The notes under the pieces are model-generated. The model ran no database searches. It was not told where the DNA came from and worked only from the letters and a program-made list of their open reading frames with translations. From Bacteroidaceae bacterium (GTDB taxonomy: Bacteria; Bacteroidota; Bacteroidia; Bacteroidales; Muribaculaceae), in the NCBI GenBank assembly GCA_021768245.1, contig JAETNO010000004.1:246122-310121 (forward strand): 64,000 nucleotides of DNA, in the 5' to 3' direction. Position numbers and translations under genes: made by a program. Positions within the stretch are counted from its first letter, which is position 1. The number at the start of each line of letters is the position of its first letter. Of this stretch, positions 10,169 to 18,635 are shown piece by piece.

Positions 10169-11194
10169 TTATTTATCAGAAGTTTCTATCTTATTCCGTT
10201 CCAGCGTTGTCTTGCGGGCGAGCTTGGCCCATTCCTTAAGGTCCTCCTCAGTCCATTCCATACCGTTGTCGGAAGCGGAGGCTGAAATCATAGAGCAAGT
10301 CTCGTCCTTATCGGCGATATCCCACATAAGCACCGACAGTCCGTGGCGGTCGGCAAGGTCCATCCATGCCTGCCATGACTCATAGTCTATAGGCCCGTCG
10401 CCTGTAGCCTCCATCGAACCGCACTCGGAGATTATCAGAGGGAGTCCTGCGGCAATAGCCTTCTCGGCCTTCTCGCGATGCCAGTCCTTGTGGGTGCCGG
10501 CGTAGAAATGAAGCGCATAGAGCAGATTCTTTTCCGTGAGCGGTGACTCAGCCGCGACGTCAACCTCCTGGTCCCATTTCGGAGTGCCCACGATAATCAC
10601 CGACGAAGGCGCGTTCTTGCGTATCACAGGAATCAGTTCCGTGGCATAATCCTTGATTTCCTGCCAGGGGATATCAAGAGGCTCATTCCATATCTCATAT
10701 ATTATATTGGGCGAATCGCCGTATTTCTCCGTAATCACGGTGAAGAACTTCTTGGCGTTTTCGAGAGTATTTTCGTGTGAGTGCCAGTCACAAATCACAT
10801 ACATATCATTGGATATAGCCGCGTCAATCACCTTCATTGCGAGGTTCACGGCGTAGGCCGAGTCGGCATCGAAAGTGTTGACACAGTCCCATGACTTATG
10901 CGCCCCGATAGCGGCGCGCGTGATATTCGCGCCCCATTTTTCTTTAAGAGCGCGGACAGTCCCTTCGTTATAGAAGCGTCCCCAGTTGGAATGCCACCCC
11001 AAGGAGGGGCCGTTGAGCACCATAGTGTCGCCCTTGGCATTAAGCAGAGCCGTGCCGCTCACATGGAGCGGGCTCACGAAAGTTGCGACCGTATCAGTCC
11101 CGTTTGCTTCAGAAGTCTTTTTTGCCGACTGACCGCATGACGCGGCCGACATTAGGATAAGCGCCGATGCGAAGGCGAGGAGTCCTGTTTTCAT
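10169..11194 (-). CDS. GH5 family (GH5_2-like) endo-beta-1,4-glucanase lipoprotein
   Basis: 341 residues. The signal ends SAASC (Cys20). The catalytic domain starts with LHVSGTALLNAKGD and GPSLGWHSNW. It shows TRAAIGAH, VICDWHSHE, IIYEIWNEPL (acid/base Glu about 171), HFYAGTHKDW and LIISECG (nucleophile Glu about 257), then VLMWDIADKDETCSM. These are the signatures of bacterial GH5_2 cellulases. Within this locus it may cut beta-1,4-glucosyl links of glucomannan. It follows the araC gene by 36 bp and precedes the esterase by 14 bp. Family is firm; exact substrate is inferred. Confidence 0.85.
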   Translation of the reverse strand: MKTGLLAFASALILMSAASCGQSAKKTSEANGTDTVATFVSPLHVSGTALLNAKGDTMVLNGPSLGWHSNWGRFYNEGTVRALKEKWGANITRAAIGAHKSWDCVNTFDADSAYAVNLAMKVIDAAISNDMYVICDWHSHENTLENAKKFFTVITEKYGDSPNIIYEIWNEPLDIPWQEIKDYATELIPVIRKNAPSSVIIVGTPKWDQEVDVAAESPLTEKNLLYALHFYAGTHKDWHREKAEKAIAAGLPLIISECGSMEATGDGPIDYESWQAWMDLADRHGLSVLMWDIADKDETCSMISASASDNGMEWTEEDLKEWAKLARKTTLERNKIETSDK

Positions 11195-11230
11195 TTTTAT
11201 GATTTAATATTTTGGGCGTAAACAGATGGT

Positions 11231-12106
11231 TTACACCAGCATTTTGTGATGTTGATAGATTTCACGGAACACTTTGGGCGAACTTCCCTTCTTTTTCTTG
11301 AATATGCGGTTGAAATTCGACACATTGTTGAATCCGCACTCATAACATATTTCAGCGACCGACGTGGTCGAATCCACAAGCTGGCGCGTGGCATGGCCGA
11401 GGCGGATGTCAATCACATAGTCAGAAATCGAGCGGCCGGTGCGGAGTTTGAAAAAGCGGCTGAAAGCCGTGGGGGTCATGCCTACAAGGTCGGCAAGCTC
11501 GTTGAGACGTATCTCTTCCTTATATTTCCTGTTTATATAGTCCTGCACCTTCTGCACGCGACGGCTGTCGCCTGTTGGTTTCAGCGATGCAAACGACGAG
11601 CTTGAGAGCCTGTGATAGTGACCGTCCTCGGCAAGTTCATGGAGAATCGACATGAGTTCCAGCATCCGGTAGAATCCGGATTCGATTTTCGTCAGGCTGT
11701 CAAGCTTATGAAACACCCTCATTATCCCCTCGCTGGAAAAAGCTATGCCGTTAGCGCTTATGTCAAGCATGCGGCGTATGCTCGACAGCTGGGTCTTCGC
11801 GAGAAAGGTGCCACCGAAAAGGTCTTGTGAAAATTGTATCGTAATTTCGCGAATCTTGTCGCTTATGCACTCATGCTGTTCCCAGCCGTGTTCGATTCCG
11901 TTGCCTATCAGCACGAGGTCATAATCGCCGAGAGTCTCTATGGAATCGCCCACCACGCGCCGTGCGCCACGGCAGTTTGACACGAAGTTCAGCTCATACT
12001 CCTCATGGCGATGAATGGGGTATGTGAAACGGTCTTTATATCTGTCAATGAGATAGAAACAATCTTTCTCCGACAGCGGTGTAATCTCGGTGATTATTTT
12101 ATTCAT
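11231..12106 (-). CDS. AraC-family transcriptional regulator (cupin sensor plus HTH)
   Basis: 291 residues. The N-terminal half is a cupin-like sugar-sensing domain (HRHEEYELNFVSN, then GDYDLVLIGNGIEHGWEQ). The C-terminal 100 residues carry two helix-turn-helix units of AraC type: EEIRLNELADLVGMTPTAFS, and VAEICYECGFNNVSNFNRIF followed by KKGSSPKVFREI. It is the first gene of the PUL on this strand, 36 bp before the GH5 gene, so it is probably both the regulator and part of the transcript. A motif shared between its own upstream region and that of susC is a candidate binding site. Confidence 0.9.
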   Translation of the reverse strand: MNKIITEITPLSEKDCFYLIDRYKDRFTYPIHRHEEYELNFVSNCRGARRVVGDSIETLGDYDLVLIGNGIEHGWEQHECISDKIREITIQFSQDLFGGTFLAKTQLSSIRRMLDISANGIAFSSEGIMRVFHKLDSLTKIESGFYRMLELMSILHELAEDGHYHRLSSSSFASLKPTGDSRRVQKVQDYINRKYKEEIRLNELADLVGMTPTAFSRFFKLRTGRSISDYVIDIRLGHATRQLVDSTTSVAEICYECGFNNVSNFNRIFKKKKGSSPKVFREIYQHHKMLV

Positions 12107-12195
12107 GGCAAAGGCAAGAAACTGTTGGTTTTCTATATAGGTTAAGATTTTCAGGCTTTCAGTCCTGCAAGGTATCCGTATTTAAGGCTATGCTA

Positions 12196-12246
12196 CAAAG
12201 TTAATAATTTATTTTTATTATTAAAGCAAAATGTGCAGAGTCTGCA
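12196..12246 (-). promoter_or_regulatory. Putative promoter and operator of the AraC-type PUL regulator
   Basis: Minus-strand TAACTTTG at 12203-12196 matches the -7 box. TTTG at 12230-12227 is a possible -33 box with a 23-nt spacer, slightly long. Immediately upstream (12233-12246, plus strand GTGCAGAGTCTGCA) is a motif matching 12 of 14 bases of GTGCAAAGTCCGCA at 7167-7180 ahead of susC. Confidence 0.45.
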
Positions 12247-12435
12247 TAGCATTTGACTATTTTTGACATAACTCTGTCAAAAAAGTATCACTTTTTAACC
12301 GACTTTACCCCATTTGGCAACACTTTCAGAATAATCCGCCCAAACCATACGGTTAAAATAATATCACTCTTCATCAAATTCGCCACTCCCTGAAAAAGCA
12401 CAATCACACCGACAATATAATAAGTAGGTGAAAAA

Positions 12436-12467
12436 TTTGCTATTGACGGCGCGATATCGTACTTTTG
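12436..12467 (+). promoter_or_regulatory. Bacteroidota-type promoter for the sppA operon
   Basis: TTTG at 12436-12439, a 20-nt spacer, then TACTTTTG at 12460-12467. This is an excellent match to the Bacteroides housekeeping promoter (TTTG, 19-21 nt, TAnnTTTG). Transcription would start near 12474, about 43 nt before the sppA ATG. With the divergent araC promoter it accounts for most of the 410-bp gap 12107-12516; a low-complexity A/T stretch fills the rest. Confidence 0.75.
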
Positions 12468-12516
12468 TAGAGTTTTAGCGCTAATTTTATAAGAGTTACT
12501 CACTAACCCATAAAGA

Positions 12517-14295
12517 ATGAAAAACTTTTTCATCTCATTTCTCGCAACTCTTGCCGGAATCTGGTTCTCTCTCTTTCTCGCATTTTTTGCATTTCTGTTG
12601 ATTATCGCAGCCGCGATGGCCTCATCATTCAAATCGCCGACTGTAAAAATCGAAAAAGAATCAGTCCTCAAAATTGACCTTTCCGGCGAAATTCTTGACA
12701 CCAACCCTAAAATCGATGTGATGTCAATAATCCGCAACCGCGAGGCCGGATGGCAATTGCTGTCCGATATAACCGGCTCGATTGTCGCAGCCGCATCCGA
12801 CGACCGCATCGAAGGTATAGTAATCGACTGTGAATCCTCTTCTGCCGGACTCGCACAGCGCACAGCCATAATCGAGGCTCTCAAAAAATTCAAGAAAGAA
12901 GCTCCTGAAAAATGGATTTATGCATATTCCGACATGTATACCCAGGGAGATTATTATATCGCTTCAACTGCCGACAGCATTTTCATCAATCCGGTAGGAC
13001 AGGTGGACATCCACGGACTTTCAGCAACGACGCTCTACTACCATCAGCTATTGCAAAAAATCGGTGTGGATGTGCAGGTGGTGAAAGTAGGTACCTATAA
13101 GAGTGCCGTGGAGCCTTTCATCCTCGACGGCATGAGCGAGCCTTCGCGCGAGCAGCAGCAACTCTATCTCGACAACATTTGGCGGACTGTAAGCGGCCAC
13201 ATAGCTGAGAGCCGCGGAGTCGACACAACTACGGTCAACAAGTGGGCCGACGGCTTCGTATTCGCCAAGGACGCCAAGGAATATCCGGCTATGAAGCTTG
13301 TCGATGCCCTTGCCTACCGCCACGAGTTTGACAAAAAGATAGCCGGCCTGACCGGCCACGACAAAGCGAAGGATATCGACTATGTCACGCCCTCGGCCTA
13401 TGCAAAAGCCAACGAGCTCAACAAGGTAGGCAACGGTAAGGGAGCTGAAATAGCCATTCTCTATGCCTGTGGCGAAATCACCGACTATGACGGTGACGGC
13501 ATCGTCGCCTCCGACCTCGTTCCGCAGATTCTCGGACTTGCCGAGAACGAAGATATCGACGCCCTTGTCATGTATGTGAATTCCCCCGGCGGAAGTGCCT
13601 TCGCGTCGGAACAGATATGGGAAGCACTGCAGCAGTTCAAGAAAATTTCAGGGAAACCATTCTATGTGTCCATGTCTGACTATGCCGCCTCAGGAGGTTA
13701 CTATATCAGCTGCGGAGCAGACCGCATCTTTGCCCAGCCCGTAACCCTCACGGGTTCGATAGGCATATTCGGGCTGATACCCAACGCCCATAAACTCCTC
13801 TCCGACAAACTCGGGGTCAACACGGGAACGGTAAAGACCAACGCGAACGGCAACTTCCCCTCCCTCATGGAGCCTATGACGGAATCCCAGATGGCAGCCA
13901 TGCAGTCATATGTGGAGCGAGGATATGAGCTCTTCACCGCGCGTTGCGCAGAGGGTCGCGGGATTCCGCAAGACTCAATAAAGAAGATTGGCGAAGGACG
14001 CGTATGGGATGGCAGCGAAGCCCTTAAACTCGGTCTCGTAGATGAACTCGGCGGTCTCGATGCAGCCATAACGGCCATGGCCAAGGAACTCAACGTGGAG
14101 ACATACACCATATCCACCTATCCCAATGCAAAACAGGAATGGTATGCAGCCATCCTTGAAGCGGGAGGTGAACTGAAAGCCTCGATGGTACGCGACGAGC
14201 TCGGTGACATGGCCGACCTCTACGACACCATCCGACGTATCAAAGGCATGTCGACCCTCCAGGCCAGAATGGATTTCACTCAACTGAGCCTCTAA
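12517..14295 (+). CDS. sppA: Signal peptide peptidase SppA, 67-kDa type
   Basis: 592 residues, the double-domain form. One N-terminal membrane segment (about residues 4-35) is followed by two ClpP-like crotonase-fold domains. The general-base lysine lies in VKVGTYKSAVEPF (Lys about 195). The nucleophile lies in SMSDYAASGGYYISCGAD (Ser about 392). SPGGSAFASEQIWEAL is the conserved oxyanion region. This split of Lys and Ser between the two halves is that of the long E. coli-type SppA. It degrades cleaved signal peptides at the inner membrane. It leads the operon sppA-lpxK, with a 40-bp gap made of A/C/T-rich micro-repeats. Confidence 0.95.
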   Translation: MKNFFISFLATLAGIWFSLFLAFFAFLLIIAAAMASSFKSPTVKIEKESVLKIDLSGEILDTNPKIDVMSIIRNREAGWQLLSDITGSIVAAASDDRIEGIVIDCESSSAGLAQRTAIIEALKKFKKEAPEKWIYAYSDMYTQGDYYIASTADSIFINPVGQVDIHGLSATTLYYHQLLQKIGVDVQVVKVGTYKSAVEPFILDGMSEPSREQQQLYLDNIWRTVSGHIAESRGVDTTTVNKWADGFVFAKDAKEYPAMKLVDALAYRHEFDKKIAGLTGHDKAKDIDYVTPSAYAKANELNKVGNGKGAEIAILYACGEITDYDGDGIVASDLVPQILGLAENEDIDALVMYVNSPGGSAFASEQIWEALQQFKKISGKPFYVSMSDYAASGGYYISCGADRIFAQPVTLTGSIGIFGLIPNAHKLLSDKLGVNTGTVKTNANGNFPSLMEPMTESQMAAMQSYVERGYELFTARCAEGRGIPQDSIKKIGEGRVWDGSEALKLGLVDELGGLDAAITAMAKELNVETYTISTYPNAKQEWYAAILEAGGELKASMVRDELGDMADLYDTIRRIKGMSTLQARMDFTQLSL

Positions 14296-14334
14296 CTCAA
14301 AACTTTAAACTTAAAACTCAACACTCAATAAAGT
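14296..14334. repeat. A/C/T-rich intergenic micro-repeat
   Basis: Degenerate units of the form AAACTTTAAACTTAAAACTC fill the space between sppA and lpxK. The same kind of unit recurs at about 30640-30715. It looks like simple-sequence spacer DNA. Confidence 0.5.
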
Positions 14335-14335
14335 T

Positions 14336-15433
14336 TTGGCCCGCAACAAACTCCTGTCGATACTACTGCTCTATCCCATATCCAAAATCTATGGGATGGG
14401 GATGGCCGTGCGCAATAAGATGTTTGAATACGGCATGCTGAAACAACAGGAATTCGACATACCTATTGTCGTTGTCGGCAACCTCGCAATGGGGGGCACG
14501 GGCAAGACTCCCCACGTGGAATACATTGTCGAATCACTCCTCGGACGCTACAACATCGGAGTTCTCTCGAGGGGCTATAAGCGCGCCACAAAAGGTTTCG
14601 TCCTCGCATCACCCCAGTCACGCCCTGAGGACATAGGCGACGAATCCTATCAGATTTACCGCAAATTCGGCCCTGACATCACACTTGCCGTATGTGAGAA
14701 CCGCGTTGAAGGTATAAGGCAAATGCGTGAAATCAATCCCGGGCTCAACATGATTATCCTCGACGATGCCTTCCAGCACCGTTATGTGAAGCCATCGGTA
14801 TCGATAATCCTCACCGAGTACAACCGCCCCATATTCAAGGATAAGCTTCTCCCCTACGGGCGCCTCCGCGAATCAGCCCGCGCGCTCAACCGGGCCGATA
14901 TGGTAGTGGTGACGAAATGTCCTCCCGACATAAAACCGATGCAATACCGCATCTTCGAGGAGAGCCTCAACCTCTTCCCTTACCAGAAATTATTCTTTTC
15001 GCGCTATAACTATGGTCACCTCGTGCCGGTATTCCCCGAAGAGGCCCCCGACATACCGACCTTCGGCGCAATAGGCCCCGAAACTTCCGTCCTTGTGATA
15101 ACCGGCGTAGCCAACCCCAAACCTTTCGTGCGTTTCCTGCGCCGTCAAAAAGTCAAGGTGAAACTAAAACGCTTCGCCGACCACCATAATTTCTCCTCGT
15201 CCGACATGGAGGAAATAGCGCGTCTTTTCGACGAACTTCCATCGGAGAAGAAATATGTGGTGACCACTGAGAAAGACGCGGTCCGCATACTCAACAATCC
15301 CTATTTCCCTCACAGGCTAAAGAAGTTCATCTTCTACGTACCGATAAAAGTGGAATTCATCTCAAGAGGTGACGCCGGGTTCACCGCAGGAATAGAGAAA
15401 ACCATCCACGAGTCCCACTTGTTTAAATCTTAA
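14336..15433 (+). CDS. lpxK: Tetraacyldisaccharide 4'-kinase (lipid A biosynthesis)
   Basis: 365 residues reading from a TTG at 14336. The family usually has about ten residues before the LLYPISKIYGMGMAVRNKMF segment, so the TTG start fits better than the internal ATGs. The P-loop is VVVGNLAMGGTGKTPHVEYI. Later landmarks are GVLSRGYKR, DIGDESYQI, IILDDAFQHR and VVTTEKDAVRI. LpxK phosphorylates the 4' position of the lipid A disaccharide at the inner membrane. It is 40 bp after sppA and 83 bp before the nucleoside phosphorylase start. Confidence 0.93.
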   Translation: MARNKLLSILLLYPISKIYGMGMAVRNKMFEYGMLKQQEFDIPIVVVGNLAMGGTGKTPHVEYIVESLLGRYNIGVLSRGYKRATKGFVLASPQSRPEDIGDESYQIYRKFGPDITLAVCENRVEGIRQMREINPGLNMIILDDAFQHRYVKPSVSIILTEYNRPIFKDKLLPYGRLRESARALNRADMVVVTKCPPDIKPMQYRIFEESLNLFPYQKLFFSRYNYGHLVPVFPEEAPDIPTFGAIGPETSVLVITGVANPKPFVRFLRRQKVKVKLKRFADHHNFSSSDMEEIARLFDELPSEKKYVVTTEKDAVRILNNPYFPHRLKKFIFYVPIKVEFISRGDAGFTAGIEKTIHESHLFKS

Positions 15434-15516
15434 CGGTGTTTTTCCTTTCCGACGGCTATCGAAACGAGCTTAGACCGGGAAAAGCAAATCTTGTAATCAT
15501 CAATATCATAAAGAAC

Positions 15517-16329
15517 ATGTTAGACCAAATCAAACAGACAGCCGATTTCCTGCGCACGAAAGTCGGCGAAATGCCTAAGACCGCAATCATCCTCGGCACC
15601 GGCCTTGGAGCCCTCGTCGACCATATGGATGATAAGACCTATATCCCCTACTCCGAAATACCCAACTTCCCTGTGTCTACAGTAGAAGGCCACAGCGGAA
15701 ACCTCATCTTCGGAACACTCGGAGGCAAAAAAGTAATCGCCATGCAGGGACGCTTCCATTATTATGAGGGCTATGACATGAAACAGGTCACCTTCCCCGT
15801 CCGTGTGTTCAAGGCCCTCGGAGTCGACACCCTCTTTGTAAGCAACGCTTCCGGCGGCATGAACAAGGAATTCAAGGTCGGCGACGTGATGGTCATAACC
15901 GACCATATCAATCTCTTCCCCGAGAATCCCCTCCGTGGTAAGAACTATAATGAACTTGGCACTCGCTTCCCCGCAATGACCAATGCCTACGACAAGGAGC
16001 TGATGGCCCTTGCCGACAGGATTGCAGCGGAAAATAATATCCGCCTCATGCACGGTGTATACGTAGGTGTCACCGGCCCGACATTCGAGACACCTGCGGA
16101 ATACGAGTACTACCGCATCATCGGCGGTGACTGCGTGGGCATGTCGACAGTCCCCGAAGTAATCGTGGCGAACCATGCAGGCATGCGCGTGTTCGGCCTC
16201 TCCGTCATAACCGACCTCGGCGGCAAGGATGTCACTCAGGTGCCCACCCATGAAGAGGTTCAGCAGGCCGCTCTCATAGCACAGCCAAAATGTCTTGAAA
16301 TCATGAAGGAGCTTGTCAACCGCTTCTAA
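15517..16329 (+). CDS. Purine nucleoside phosphorylase (PNP/MTAP family)
   Basis: 270 residues from the ATG at 15517. A longer frame from a GTG at 15436 adds 27 residues not expected in the family. Motifs: AIILGTGLGALVDHM (phosphate loop), VEGHSGNLIFG, MQGRFHYYEGYDM, NASGGMN, and the ITDLGG and GMSTVPEVIVANHAG regions. This is the trimeric PNP type that splits (deoxy)inosine and (deoxy)guanosine with phosphate in purine salvage. It sits between lpxK and thiL on the same strand and is probably cotranscribed. punA-like naming would be reasonable, but I leave the symbol open. Confidence 0.92.
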   Translation: MLDQIKQTADFLRTKVGEMPKTAIILGTGLGALVDHMDDKTYIPYSEIPNFPVSTVEGHSGNLIFGTLGGKKVIAMQGRFHYYEGYDMKQVTFPVRVFKALGVDTLFVSNASGGMNKEFKVGDVMVITDHINLFPENPLRGKNYNELGTRFPAMTNAYDKELMALADRIAAENNIRLMHGVYVGVTGPTFETPAEYEYYRIIGGDCVGMSTVPEVIVANHAGMRVFGLSVITDLGGKDVTQVPTHEEVQQAALIAQPKCLEIMKELVNRF

Positions 16330-16431
16330 ATCGCGGCATGACCACAACCTTAATGAAACATAAACCTATATCAAGGGCGCACTGCTATGTGCGCCCTGCT
16401 CAATTCACAGAAAACCGATAACATCAGCATT

Positions 16432-17460
16432 ATGGAAATTTCCGAACTCGGCGAATTTGGCCTCATCGACCGTCTCACCGCAGGCCTTGAAAACATTAAT
16501 CCATCGACAGTCAAAGGCGTTGGCGACGATTGTGCGGTGCTACGTAACCACGATACAGATGTCCTCGTCACTACCGACCTCCTGCTCGAAGGAGTGCATT
16601 TCGACCTCACCTATGTGCCACTCAAACATCTCGGATACAAATCGGCTGTAGTCAACTTTTCCGACGTATACGCGATGAACGGCACTCCTAAGCAAATCAC
16701 CGTATCCTTAGGGATATCAAAACGCTTCACCGTCGAGCATATGGAGGAACTATTCGCCGGCATCCGCCTCGCATGCCGGATTTACGGCGTTGACCTCGTA
16801 GGTGGCGACACAACCTCCTCCCGTCAGGGTCTCGTAATTTCCATAACCTGTATCGGAGAGGCGCCGGCTGACAAGGTAGTAAGCCGCTCGGGAGCAAAAG
16901 ACACAGACCTCATCTGCGTATCAGGCGACCTCGGGGCTGCATACATGGGCCTCCAGCTTTTGGAGCGCGAAAAAATCGCATCAGCCGGGCAGAAAGAGTT
17001 TATCCCACGGTTTGAAGGGAAGGAATATCTCGTGGAGCGACAGCTGAAACCGGAAGCCCGTCGAGATATCATAGAGGAACTTGCCAAAGCCGGAATCGTG
17101 CCTACTGCCATGATGGATATCAGCGACGGCCTCAGCTCCGAACTCCTCCATATCTGCAAGCAAAGTGACGTAGGATGCCGTGTCTATGAAGACCGCATAC
17201 CTATCGACTACCAGACAGCCATCATGGCAGAGGAACTTGGCATGAACCTCGTCACTGCGGCTCTCAATGGAGGCGAAGACTATGAACTGCTTTTCACCGT
17301 TCCGCTCCACTGTCATGAACAGATTGAGAAACTGCCCGGAGTGAAACTAATCGGGCACATCACAAAGCCATCGCTCGGTTGCGCGCTGATAACCCGCGAC
17401 GGCAATGAGATTTCCCTCCGCGCCCAGGGATGGAACCCACTCTCTGCAGAGAGCGTTTAA
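16432..17460 (+). CDS. thiL: Thiamine-monophosphate kinase
   Basis: 342 residues from the ATG at 16432, chosen because ThiL proteins begin near MEISELGEFGLIDRL. An upstream in-frame ATG (16387) would add 15 residues. Family motifs are seen in order: VKGVGDDCAVL (Mg/ATP), TTDLLLEGVHFDL, VNFSDVYAMNGTPK, LVGGDTTSS, MDISDGLSSEL and LNGGEDYELLFTV. The enzyme makes thiamine diphosphate from thiamine monophosphate and ATP in the cytoplasm. No other thiamine genes are adjacent. Confidence 0.95.
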   Translation: MEISELGEFGLIDRLTAGLENINPSTVKGVGDDCAVLRNHDTDVLVTTDLLLEGVHFDLTYVPLKHLGYKSAVVNFSDVYAMNGTPKQITVSLGISKRFTVEHMEELFAGIRLACRIYGVDLVGGDTTSSRQGLVISITCIGEAPADKVVSRSGAKDTDLICVSGDLGAAYMGLQLLEREKIASAGQKEFIPRFEGKEYLVERQLKPEARRDIIEELAKAGIVPTAMMDISDGLSSELLHICKQSDVGCRVYEDRIPIDYQTAIMAEELGMNLVTAALNGGEDYELLFTVPLHCHEQIEKLPGVKLIGHITKPSLGCALITRDGNEISLRAQGWNPLSAESV

Positions 17461-17558
17461 CATTTATTATTAGACGCGCTCTAAACCTTTCCATCCGATT
17501 TTATTCTATATGAATATAAACACTATCGACAAACACTGTTAACAAATCGACTGACGCC

Positions 17559-18620
17559 ATGAGACGAATACTACACATCCTCTCCATATTCCTCCTTTGC
17601 AGTGCCCTCTCGGCTCCCGCTGTATTCGCCCAGCGCCATGGAGGCGCCAATAACGGACATCGCACCGAGCGCACCAACAGGGGTACGTCTCCCTCGCGTG
17701 GAGGCAATCATTCCCGTCCGTCACAGAGTCGCCCCACTCAAGGCCGTCCCAACAACGGAGGCTCGCGTCCTGGCATAAATGGCGGCAACCATGGCAACAA
17801 CAACCGTCCGAACCATGGCGGAAACGTCGGGAACAGACCTGACAACAAACCCGGAAAACCGAACGTTGGGAACAGGCCCGGTGGGAATAACCGTCCTGAA
17901 GGAAATCGCCCTGGAATCAACGGTGGCAACCATGGCAACAACAATCGTCCGAACCATGGTGGAAACGTCGGGAACAGACCCGGCGGAAACCATCGTCCCG
18001 AAGGCGGACGTCCAGGCATAAACAACCAGCACCGTCCCAACCGTCCCGGAGCAATCCACCGTCCCGGAAACAACCATGGCTACCGTCCCGGACATGGAGT
18101 GCGACCGCCCCACATGGCACCGCCTCATCGTCCTTACCGCCCCGTGATGCACCGCCCACACTACCGTCCGCTACCCCCTCCGGGATGGCATCCGCGCAGA
18201 GGTATCCCCGTGATACACGGCATACTCGGGCTAACATTCGGCACCGCCATAAACCTTTCGCTTGACTACCTGTTCAATTCGGGCTACCATGTCGACGGCT
18301 ACACCAACGACATAGTATATCTCCGCAATGTCAATGCCCTGAACTACATATGGACTGATGCCGCTCTCTACTATGGTACAGGAGGTCTCGACGCTTCATC
18401 ATTCTACTACTCCACCCCGCGGTACGACCTCGCACGCTACAACAGCGTCTACAATTCTCTAGTAGCCACCTACGGTGTACCGGTGTCAATCAACAACACC
18501 GTAAATTCCATGGGTGCCACCTGGTTCGGAGGCAATAACGGCTACATAACCCTTTCCTTCGGGACCAACAATCTCAACGGAGGCCTCCGCTACCTCACCA
18601 CACTCACCTTCGGCATGTAG
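17559..18620 (+). CDS. Secreted Arg/Pro/Gly/Asn-rich repeat protein with a conserved C-terminal domain (function unknown)
   Basis: 353 residues. A clear signal peptide (MRRILHILSIFLLCSALSA to VFAQ) leads into a very basic, disordered region (about residues 25-215) made of Asn, Gly, Arg, Pro and His. It includes a 47-residue unit repeated once and a third partial copy, each starting RPGIN. Pro/His-rich PPHMAPPHRPYRP follows. A folded C-terminal part of about 135 residues (GIPVIHGILGLTFGTAINLSLD to the end) is Tyr/Asn-rich and contains one short hydrophobic segment. I do not recognise the family. The layout resembles envelope proteins with a cell-wall-binding or spacer N-terminus. It is alone between thiL and the convergent lptG gene. 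Confidence 0.7.
   Translation: MRRILHILSIFLLCSALSAPAVFAQRHGGANNGHRTERTNRGTSPSRGGNHSRPSQSRPTQGRPNNGGSRPGINGGNHGNNNRPNHGGNVGNRPDNKPGKPNVGNRPGGNNRPEGNRPGINGGNHGNNNRPNHGGNVGNRPGGNHRPEGGRPGINNQHRPNRPGAIHRPGNNHGYRPGHGVRPPHMAPPHRPYRPVMHRPHYRPLPPPGWHPRRGIPVIHGILGLTFGTAINLSLDYLFNSGYHVDGYTNDIVYLRNVNALNYIWTDAALYYGTGGLDASSFYYSTPRYDLARYNSVYNSLVATYGVPVSINNTVNSMGATWFGGNNGYITLSFGTNNLNGGLRYLTTLTFGM
17766..18035 (+). repeat. In-frame 141-bp coding repeat
   Basis: The unit beginning CGTCCTGGCATAAATGGC at 17766 recurs at 17907, exactly 141 bp (47 codons) later, with only a few synonymous-type changes over the first 70 bases. A third start (CGTCCAGGCATAAAC) lies at 18009. Copy number could change by slippage or recombination without shifting the frame. 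Confidence 0.75.
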
Positions 18621-18635
18621 CGCATACTACCTCTA

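Noticed and set aside
12288..12893. 201-codon minus-strand frame near the sppA start
   Set aside because: Most of it is antisense to sppA and the rest covers the sppA promoter; no family features.
15520..16347. 275-codon minus-strand open frame opposite the nucleoside phosphorylase gene
   Set aside because: It mirrors a well-supported gene; high-GC third positions leave the antisense frame open. It shows no recognisable domain.
17766..18035. CRISPR-like repetition
   Set aside because: The repeats are 141 bp, in frame and coding; there are no short repeats with unique spacers.
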